A stretch of DNA of 64,000 nucleotides from Hyposmocoma kahamanoa (Eukaryota; Arthropoda; Insecta; Lepidoptera; Cosmopterigidae). Location: contig NW_020653855.1 of NCBI RefSeq assembly GCF_003589595.1, forward strand, positions 5,589,866 through 5,653,865. The letters are read 5' to 3'. Shown piece after piece: positions 56,396 to 64,000 of this stretch. Under the pieces are notes generated by a model. That model saw only the letters and a program-made list of their open reading frames with translations, was not told the DNA's origin and made no database searches. Position 1 is the stretch's first letter. Each line of letters begins with the position of its first letter. A program made the translations under genes and the position numbers.

Positions 56396-56660
56396 GCCTT
56401 TTTCCCATCGGGGTAGGCAGAGACAACAGTCTTCCACTTGCTACGGTCCTGACACACATCTTTCGCCTCATCAACACGCATCAATGCTTTCATACACGCT
56501 CGTCGGTTAAGGGTATTCTTGAAGTGAGCGTACCCACAGATCCAGTACCAAATCTCCTCATTGGTGGCGGAGCTGTACGGCACGCTCACTTCCCGTTGCC
56601 GAAAAACGACGTCTCTTCAGTTCCCAATAACCTAAGCGGCTGGAGGGACCGGACAATATC
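56396..56660. repeat. Lepidopteran 'CGCCTTTTTCCC' repeat fragment joined to repeat K
   Basis: CACGCCTTTTTCCCATCGGG followed by GTAGGCAGAG is a motif seen across moth genomes. The right half (56548-56655) matches 58547-58650 of repeat K, including AAAAACGACGTCTCTTCAGT. Confidence 0.65.
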
Positions 56661-57053
56661 TAGCTTATCCTCTACTAGCTCCGAGCTAATAACATCAATA
56701 TATTGTTAAAAATTACAAGATGACATAGTTTTAAAATTCAGTTAATTATTAGCTGAATATAATGACCGCCTTTCGTATATACATACATTGTCAACAAACT
56801 TTCGTATCTTAATTGAAGCATTGGGAACGACAAGGGCGTTCGGCACCCAAAATCCGTTTTGATGTTATTGCATCAAAACGTGTAAAACATTATCTAGTAT
56901 CTTGTGACAAAAACTCATTTCGATCTCCCTTCTTGATAGCGTAATTTTGATTCATTTAGATGGTGGTGCTCCGCCCTTGTGGCATAGATTATAAATGTGC
57001 GTCTGAATTTCGGACCCGTTACCACCTGCAGTTTGTAATAACTTATTTTAATG

Positions 57054-57328
57054 CATTGACTTACAAATAAATGGACGACGGGTCCAATACAAAAACCACG
57101 AAAAAAATGTCCCAAGTCAACCTATTTAAACGTAGTGACATGTAAAGGAATATGACGTTGAATTTAAATTGTAATGTCATCGCAGTACTGTCTAATTTTG
57201 CTTGCTTCGCAGTCAGTCGAACAAACGAAGACTAAAGCGTGAATGACGCTCTGTATACGATTTTAACGCCCTATAAGTTCGGACACTTTTTAGCGCGGAC
57301 CCGACGTCCATATAATTGTAAGTCAATG
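57054..57328. mobile_element. MITE-A copy 4 (best complete copy)
   Basis: CATTGACTTACAAATAAATG to TTGTAAGTCAATG, flanked by a perfect 8-bp duplication TTTTAATG (57046-57053 and 57329-57336). 275 bp, no gaps. Confidence 0.93.
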
Positions 57329-57944
57329 TTTTAATGTAAAAAAATAGTCTGAAACGTTCATCCTCAACTCTGGAGCATATAGCAGGCCAGTGAGACCTGC
57401 TGAAGATGATACTGTAGATTCATTTCAATCCAGCGAATTTAATGTATGATTTAAAATACGTTTAATTTTTTTTTAAATGTAATTTCCTTAAAAACCAATA
57501 ATAAAACGAACGCCTCATTAATTTACCGGTTTGATGCAACAAGAGCGGATAACACAAGGAAAAAAAAATATTTACAAATGTTTCTATTTGTTTTAACATA
57601 ATTATAACACCGAATCGTTTAGCTAAATCATAGGACAAATAAATAACAAAGTATATAAGAGTCATATTATAAATATTAAAAAGATATAACACATCAAAAC
57701 TTTATTTTCAATTTTCTCGAATCTCATTTGTACACGTTTCAATGCTTCAATCTTAAAAGTATAAAACAAAATTACGTTAAGGAAATCGCCATAGAATAAA
57801 CCTATTAAAATTCATGTTTACTCAATTTTATATCTGTTTACACAGATACTTAATTAATGTAAATATATTATAACGACGTTCTGACGGTGTTTTGCGTAAG
57901 AGTTTACTATATCCTACTATATATTGATTTTCTATTGTTTCGCG

Positions 57945-58115
57945 TTTCTGTTTAATAGTCACGTGTTCCTGTTCTGTAGCGACGTGTTCCTGTTCTGTAG
58001 TCACGTGTTCGTGTTACATATTCAAGCTTTCCTGAACTGTAGTTACGCGTTCCTATTCTATAGTCACGCGTTCTCGTTCTATGGTGACGCGTTCCTGCTC
58101 TGTAGTCACACATTA
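57945..58115. repeat. 24-bp minisatellite
   Basis: About seven imperfect units of the type TAGTCACGTGTTCCTGTTCTG. Because the period is 24 bp, an octad repeat appears in translation (HVFLFCS on plus; VTTEQER on minus). Stops interrupt the minus frame, so coding is unlikely. Confidence 0.8.
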
Positions 58116-58193
58116 ACGTACTTACTACATAATACGTGCTATGATTTTGACAGTTTGTATTTCCAATATCTTAATGAGCCAGGCATACTAGGG

Positions 58194-59018
58194 TTGGTCC
58201 CAGGTGGTCAGTCCCATATCATTCTACATAAGTTTTGTTTATAGTGCCCCTCCCTATAAACCTCTTGGTCATGCGGGAAGGTCACTATGACCTGTGCGCG
58301 CACAGGAACTTTATAAGTTTAGGTTTTGACCCCAGAATCAGTCAGTGTACAGGGTTGTCACAGACCTCTGTCACTTGACTTCATCCGGTTCTTCAAGAGG
58401 CTAGTGCCTCGGGTGAGCCGCCCCGGGTGCACCCTATAGTACCCTCCCTATTTTCCAGATAGGTACCGGAGCTGTGGGCACGCTCACTTTCCGTTGTGCA
58501 TTGTACAACTAGCGGTTGCCACCGCTAAACCGGAGTCCACTACCAAATCTCATCATTGGTGGCGAAGCTGTAAGGCACGCTCACTTTCCGTCGCCGAAAA
58601 ACGACGTCTCTTCAGTTCCCAACAAACTAAGCCGCTAAAGGGACCTGAGATGCCAGTCGCAGTGTCCTGTGACAATGTCCGGACATAGCTTCTACTTGCC
58701 TTGCCCTTAGGCAACTGACGTGCCCCGCGCGTCTCCTCGCTTCAGGCCCTCAACTAGACCGCTATTAAGACGCGCTAGCTGCTCACGGGACAGACGCCCC
58801 GATCACATCCAACCGGGGCAGACAAACATGTCCGTCCCTGCAGCTAACCACAAACCCCCGCGAGTCCATACCCAAGTCCGGGTCCACCAGAGACGCCCTT
58901 ATTTTTTTTTCATTGGCGGAGGGTTTGGCCCGGACGCCCTCTGTACCCTGGTCTTGCCGTCGAGCCCGTAGTCTCCCCGGAAAACCTTATCTCTCGGGTC
59001 GGTAGGTTCCAGGTGGTC
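58194..59018 (+). repeat. Repeat K, longest copy
   Basis: GC-rich element carrying CACTTGACTTCATCCGGTTC, GAGCCGCCCCGGGTGCAC, GGCACGCTCACTTTCCGT and GTCGAGCCCGTAGTCTCC. Open frames within it are not protein-like. Related pieces are at 52466-52968 and 56548-56655. Confidence 0.7.
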
Positions 59019-59047
59019 TTGCTAGCTTTCGAAATTTCGTAGCTTTT

Positions 59048-59224
59048 GAGCTCCTTGTGAAAAAGTTTGTTCAGGGACGTACTGCCGCCAAGTAGTAATG
59101 TGAGCAGTACTGCTTTCCGGTTTTGAAGGGTAGGCGTGCTGGTGAAATTACACGCACATAGGATCTTGTCAACTTATGTCTCAGGGTGACGGGCGGCGGA
59201 TGGCGAGCGTCTCGTCACTTGGTC
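59048..59224 (+). repeat. SINE-2 copy 6 (diverged, 3' truncated)
   Basis: GAGCTCCTTGTGAAAAAGTT through TTATGTCTCAGGGTGACGGG are recognisable; the 3' part is lost. Confidence 0.72.
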
Positions 59225-60086
59225 AAAACTCTGTCTTATGTCTAGATGGCGCAGATCAATAGCCTTGAAGTAGTTAATAATATGTAAATGGCCGTGGATA
59301 TCAATTAAACCCTCTTTAATGTGAAATATAAGAAGGCAGTTTTTTCCTTGTAATATTATTTCAATATTGATCATATAATTTTATGTACTTTGTCAAATAC
59401 ATAAAATAATTGCGTTTCAATAGATGGCATTGTTTGTTAGAAAGTAATTTATAAATTAATACATGTAATATGGGTAGATGGCGTTAATCCTAAACGAAAT
59501 AAATGACTAGCCAACAGTATTCATAAAAATCAGTTCAATAAGCGCCATCTAGTCCATTTGTTTGTTATAATTAGAAATTAGAGTAGCTTTGATAAATTGC
59601 AGCTCGTCAATGTAAAACAAATTAGTTACTATTTGGTACTCGTCGCGACATCTGGTGTACCATCAGGCACTAAATACCCGACTATCTAATCCTCTTGAGT
59701 TATGGTCCATGGCACACATGGTACACATATGGAACATAGTTTCATAGTTTCATTTCTAATGCGTAGCAATGGCGAAGATCTAAATTCGAAACATACGGAT
59801 AAGTCAAGATCATGTTTCAAGTTGTTATCAAGTTTACAATTTTAGAACGCTTGCAACCCGTCTACAGACCTACCGCTTAACTGAGTCGGTTCCTGAGGTA
59901 TCTGCGCGGTGCGGGAGGGGTGACAGTTTACGTAACAGTTATTGTCGCGCTGCACACGGGATAATTTCAACGACATTTTTCTGACAATATTCAATGACAA
60001 GTTGATTAAAAAAGTCCCTACCTAATTAGTCAATTCTTATTATATGAAACGATAATAAAAGTCTGTATCGTTTCTCATTTGAGAGT

Positions 60087-61470
60087 AGTTCCCAGGTCGT
60101 GGAAGCTTGCAAACGTGCAACTTGTGCCGTAAAAGGGAAGCATAGCTGATCCTGTCAATTATAGACCTATCTCAGTCACTTCCATACTCTGCAAGACTTA
60201 TGGAACGTGTACGTTGTCCTGTCGTACCTTGAAGACAACGACCTCCTCAGTGATCGCCAGTACGGATTCCGACTAGGGCGATCTGCTTGTGATCTTCATA
60301 TGTATGCCTGTTACATATGGAACGAAGCTATAGAAAAGCAACGCGAAGCACTTACAGTGTCTTTGGACATTTCAAAGCCTATAACAGGGTTTAGCACGCA
60401 AGCCTTTTAAGTAAGCTTCCCTCATATGGGCTTCCCACAAACCTTTGCAATTGGATCTCAGATTTTTTGAGCGAACGTTCGAATCTAGTGGACTTAGAGG
60501 GCTCCTCTTCCGAACTTATGGCGATTGATGCCATGATTGATGAGTTCCTCAGGGTTATGTAATGTCTGCAACTCCCTTTCTGCTGCATATCAATGATACG
60601 TTAATTCCAGCACAGTTGTAGATAGTTACTTGACCAATGCAAGGGTCAGTGGAGAGGAAATCCAGTCTTGTCGAGAGTCCATGGTTAGCAGTTTGGTTTT
60701 GACACTCAAGGCAGTCTCCGATTGGGGCGATGGCAATCTTGTCAAAATTAACGCTACCAAAACGCAGGCGTGTCTATTCTCCACAAAACGGAGTCCTTTG
60801 AGCTGACTCCGACATTTCGTGACATAGCCGTCTGTCTCCAGCTACGCTCAAGCTGAACTTCATACATTGAAACCATGGCCAAAAATGCATCCACGAAGCT
60901 TGGCATCCTTTCCAAGGTGAAGTGTTACTTCACACCAGCGCAGTAGCTTCAGCTGTACTAAGCACACGTCCGGTCGTGTATGGAGTACTGCTGCCAGTTA
61001 TGGGATGACTCTTCTAAATACCAACTGGTCACCTTGGATTCAATCGACAACTGTGTCAAGAGGCTTATAAGTGACTCGGTATTAGTAGAGTCGAAGCTGC
61101 AGAGCCTTGAACACTGCCGTAAAGTTGTCTGCTTATCGGTATTCTACAGGATATATCACGGAGAGTGTGCGATAGAATTGCATAATTCGATTCCGCCTTC
61201 CCCTTTCCATCATCGGGGGACTAGACGTGGGCTGGGATTCCGCCCCTATGTTGTGGATTTTTCCAGGATTCGCACGAATCGTATAGCTTCCACATTTATA
61301 TGGCCAGCGTCTAGAGAGTGGAGTTACCTATCTGCGAATTTATTTAATGTATATGACTTGGATCTTTTCAAGACGGGAGTGAATAGGCATTGTTTAGGTG
61401 TACATGCTACATCGTCGACCTCATCATCTCTTTCCATGGAGGTCAAATGCGCACTTATTTATTATTTAAA
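60087..61470 (+). pseudogene. LINE-B copy 2 (dead)
   Basis: DRQYGFRLGRSACDLHMYAC then EAIEKQREALTVSLDISKP gives the reverse transcriptase palm. The catalytic YADD block is lost around 60600. MEYCCQLWDDSSKYQLVTLD, LQSLEHCRKVVCLSVFYRIY and TRRGLGFRPYVVDFSRIRTN form the C-terminal domain. Frameshifts are frequent up to about 60980. The 3' end GGAGGTCAAATGCGCAC matches the copy at 50986. Confidence 0.85.
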
Positions 61471-61747
61471 AAAAATCAACAAGATTTTTCCGACGATATT
61501 CAACAGTTGATTGAAATTAGTGCCTACCAAATTAGTCAATTGTTGTTATGTGAACCGCTAATAAAAAAAACTACTTAATTGATAATTGAAATTAATAGAC
61601 AAACCATTTCGTCGTCTTACATTCTCAAACTCGTATCTTAAAGCATCAAGTTACTGAAATGCTAAAAATGGACTATATATAAATTTTGCAGGCTGATTTC
61701 ACGTTACATTTCTTTCTTATTCGCACACTGGCTTTTACCTATCCTTA

Positions 61748-61931
61748 GGGTCGTATTATAGAACTCTACTCAATACTCAAGTCAGGACTTGAGTATTGCT
61801 GTGAGCACTGTAAAATCATACTCAAGTCCCATTTAGGTTCCCATTAGGGTCGTATTTCCAGTGCTTGAAATCATAGTCAAGTCTGCTCAAATCCTGACTT
61901 GAGCATTGAGTAGAGTTCTGGAATACGACCC
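61748..61931. mobile_element. MITE-C copy 6
   Basis: GGGTCGTATTATAGAACTCT to AGAGTTCTGGAATACGACCC, with TA on both sides (61746-61747 and 61932-61933). Confidence 0.82.
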
Positions 61932-61949
61932 TAAAAGTGTCCAAATTAA

Positions 61950-62074
61950 GGGCGCGTTTAAATTAGACGATTTCTAGACGCACTGCAGCAGCGCAACGGA
62001 CGCGTCCAATTGTATGAAAAGTGACAGTCGCGCGGCTGCAGCGCGTCTAACAGTGGCTCATTTTAAAGCGCACT
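61950..62074. mobile_element. Small palindromic MITE flanked by TAA
   Basis: GGGCGCGTTTAAATTAGACG at the left partly mirrors CTCATTTTAAAGCGCAC at the right, with inner CTAGACGCACTGCAGC / GCTGCAGCGCGTCTAA. TAA on both sides suggests a PIF/Harbinger-type 3-bp duplication. Confidence 0.6.
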
Positions 62075-62467
62075 AACATTCTTGATAAGAAATTTAAAAT
62101 AAATTGAATAATCACTCTTTATAAGATACGAGCTTGAGAAAGTAAGTAAAGTAGGCGGCGATTTGGCACATTTTTTCAATCAACTTGTTATTGAATATCG
62201 TCAGAAAAATCTTGTTGACATTATCGCATGTGCAACGCGACACAACTGTTACGTAACCTGTCACTTCCCCCGCACCGAGCAGCTACTTCAGGAACCGACT
62301 CAGTTAAGCGGTAGGCCTGTAACTCTTTAACATTGTAGAAGCTAACGCTGTCACCACTGCCGTTTCACCGCACCAATTTCATCATCGCTTATTTCGCTTG
62401 CTAACCTCACCGTCATTATCATCATCACCCATCATCACTTACCATTCAACGTCAGCCCTGCTGACAG

Positions 62468-62591
62468 ATTATAAACTTGCAGTGGGCAGCGAAGAAGTCA
62501 TCCTGCCAGGAATATCTGGAGAAGAAGTCCTCAGCGCCAATGCAGATAGCCCTTATGATCCTGTGTACTCAACTCCGCCTTCTACTAGCAG
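62468..62591 (+). CDS. Exon C of the same unidentified acidic protein
   Basis: The acceptor CTGCTGACAG is followed by AT, completing an Asp codon left by exon B. It then encodes YKLAVGSEEVILPGISGEEV and LSANADSPYDPVYSTPPSTS, ending with AG before donor GTTGGT, which is a weak match. The 40 in-frame codons without a stop and the continuity of phase link it to the exons at 50053 and 55256. Further exons must lie beyond 62592 or outside the window. Confidence 0.72.
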
Positions 62592-63099
62592 GTTGGTCTC
62601 GTTTCTTTATACACTGTTGTAGTAGTCCGTGCCGGATTATGTTAAGTATTTGATAACAATGTTGCCATCCCTTTCGGTCGTGACGCGAAAGCAATTAGAG
62701 ACAAGGTATCTAATAATAAAAGACCGTTAAATCATCATACAATATTGTTGCGCAAGTTGCGATAGCATGACATGATGTACGTCGACTCATCCGTAGAATA
62801 AAGATCTATGTGCGAGACTACTTGTTCTCAGGACATAGCGCATTTCGTTCGTTCTTCTTTGCTGTGGATGTCTCATCGACTGTTGTTCGATTTTATATCT
62901 CCGAAACGAAATAAGATATATAAATTCTCGAAACATCTTTACATATACTTTACTTTGAATAACAAAATTATTCTCGTAACGTACTTATTCCCTTTTCTTT
63001 TTATAATCACATCGGACTCTGTTGTTCGGAGGAATCCATGCATGTAAATTGTCATTTGTTATTGAACAATCAATTACTTCGTAATAAATAATAATTAAG

Positions 63100-63361
63100 T
63101 AGCAGTAGACTGCCTAGTGAAAGAGTTCGTCCAGGGAAGTACTGCCACCGTACCTATTTCTAAGTAGTAATGTTTATATTACTGCGTTCCGGTTTTGACG
63201 GGTAGAGGCGTTGGTGAAATTACAGACACATGGTACTTTGTCTTAGGGTGACGGGCGCAGGGGCAGTGCCCCAAAGATCTTTGCGATTTAAAGCTCCGAG
63301 TGGCACTTCAACTGTTATGGATACGACCAGGCGCAAGATTTGTTCGTCTCGTCTCTTAATA
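63100..63361 (+). repeat. SINE-2 copy 7, target of the mariner insertion
   Basis: GTCCAGGGAAGTACTGCCAC to TTTGTTCGTCTCGTCTCTTA. The mariner element begins at the TA in its AT-rich tail. Confidence 0.78.
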
Positions 63362-64000
63362 TTAGGGGTTAAAGTATGAAATTGCAGTTTTATTGCAATA
63401 GGTTCTTTGAATTTTCATAGAATCTTCATGGTTTGAGGTTTTCGAATGAAACTTTTTTCAAATGGTTTCTGTGATTTTTTTTTTTAAATTTGAAACATTT
63501 GAATATCGACTTTCAATTGTTTTTGTTATTCAATTTAGACAAGAAAGATGGATACTGCGAAAATTCGAGTGATTTTTGAATACGAGTTCCGACGCGGAAC
63601 TAACGCGGCAGAAACAGCCCGCAATATCAATGCTGCGTTTGGAGAGGGGTCTACTAATGAACGCACCGTGCGATTTTGGTTTAAACGCTTTCGTGATGGA
63701 AATTTCGACTTAAAGAACGAGTCACGAGGAAGACCGCCCACACAGGTGAATAACGATGAATTAAGAGAGATAGTGGAAGCCGATCCTAGTCAAACTACCC
63801 AGGAATTAGCGGCATGGTTTAACGTTACCTTACCCACAATATTGACTCACTTGCGTCAAATCAATAAAATAAAAAAATACGAAAAATGGGTGCCTCATGA
63901 TTTGACTGATCTGCAGAAAGAAACGCGTGTTGAAACTTGTGTTGCCTTGTTGAACCGGTACAGAAATGAAGGAATATTGGATCGAATTGTAACATGTGAT
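63362..64000 (+). mobile_element. Mariner transposon, 5' part, cut by the window end
   Basis: TTAGGGGTTAAAGTATGAAA directly after a TA dinucleotide resembles a mariner terminal repeat. A 186-bp untranslated stretch leads to the transposase start at 63548. The 3' end is outside the window. Confidence 0.85.
63548..64000 (+). CDS. Mariner transposase, N-terminal 151 codons (runs off the window)
   Basis: The enzyme cuts and pastes mariner elements at TA sites. The frame is open from ATG 63548 to the last base. It shows MDTAKIRVIFEYEFRRGTNA, ERTVRFWFKRFRDGNFDLKN, ESRGRPPTQVNNDELREIVE (paired helix-turn-helix DNA-binding region) and the mariner linker motif WVPHDL. It reaches IVTCD, where the Asp aligns with the first catalytic Asp of the DDD triad; the usual residue before it is Gly rather than Cys. 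No stop or frameshift is present, so this copy is young or intact. Subfamily assignment would need the rest. Confidence 0.93.
   Translation, partial: MDTAKIRVIFEYEFRRGTNAAETARNINAAFGEGSTNERTVRFWFKRFRDGNFDLKNESRGRPPTQVNNDELREIVEADPSQTTQELAAWFNVTLPTILTHLRQINKIKKYEKWVPHDLTDLQKETRVETCVALLNRYRNEGILDRIVTCD

Larger units (their letters stand above)
59865..62319. mobile_element. DNA transposon with about 150-bp inverted ends, filled with other elements
   Basis: CAGACCTACCGCTTAACTGA at the left and TCAGTTAAGCGGTAGGCCTG at the right begin inverted repeats of about 150 bp (59865-60014 and 62170-62319). TA lies outside each end. Inside are LINE-B copy 2 (60087-61470), MITE-C copy 6 and a small TAA-flanked MITE. 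No transposase of its own is recognised. Confidence 0.75.

Overview
This window reads as AT-rich nuclear DNA of an insect, most likely a moth or butterfly. Intron-containing conserved genes are embedded in dense, nested transposon debris. The repeats include a tRNA-headed SINE ending in (ATT)n, the 'CGCCTTTTTCCC' fragment, the 'AACCGACTTC' repeat family and an R1-clade LINE, all of which I associate with Lepidoptera. That assignment comes from memory, not from a search. I see no bacterial-style operons, CRISPR arrays or true tRNA/rRNA genes.

Three host genes are supported. (1) Coatomer gamma subunit (gamma-COP) lies on the minus strand at 17236-12596. Three exons join in matching phases to give an 864-residue protein. 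(2) The gamma subunit of mitochondrial NAD-dependent isocitrate dehydrogenase lies on the minus strand at 42022-31037. Eight exons give about 388 residues, and every splice phase matches. (3) Part of an unidentified plus-strand gene is present as three phase-compatible exons (50053-50151, 55256-55358, 62468-62591). They encode an acidic, tyrosine-rich stretch of about 108 residues, and the gene continues beyond what I can follow. The first two genes serve unrelated housekeeping roles (COPI vesicle coat and TCA cycle), so nothing suggests they work together.

Layout. 1-12595: repeats only, including one MITE nested in a SINE-like element and several elements with terminal inverted repeats. 12596-17236: gamma-COP, with a LINE RNase H relic in intron 1. 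17380-31000: MITEs, a 99-bp tandem array with an inverted arm, a tandem MITE cluster, a dead LINE and a THAP-domain relic. 31037-42022: the IDH gene, whose introns hold SINEs, a long-inverted-repeat element and a possible in-frame cassette exon. 42023-50000: Penelope-like and LINE relics plus MITEs. 50053-62591: the acidic gene, with introns packed with nested LINEs, including an R1-clade element inserted into another LINE with a 15-bp target duplication. 63362-64000: the 5' end of a mariner transposon whose transposase frame is still open at the window edge.

I found no clear novel biological system. The best leads are a non-autonomous transposon family with 8-bp target duplications and a solo-end footprint, the possible cassette exon in the IDH gene, and the unidentified acidic gene. 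Assembly gaps lie at 36565-36574 and 51329-51428.
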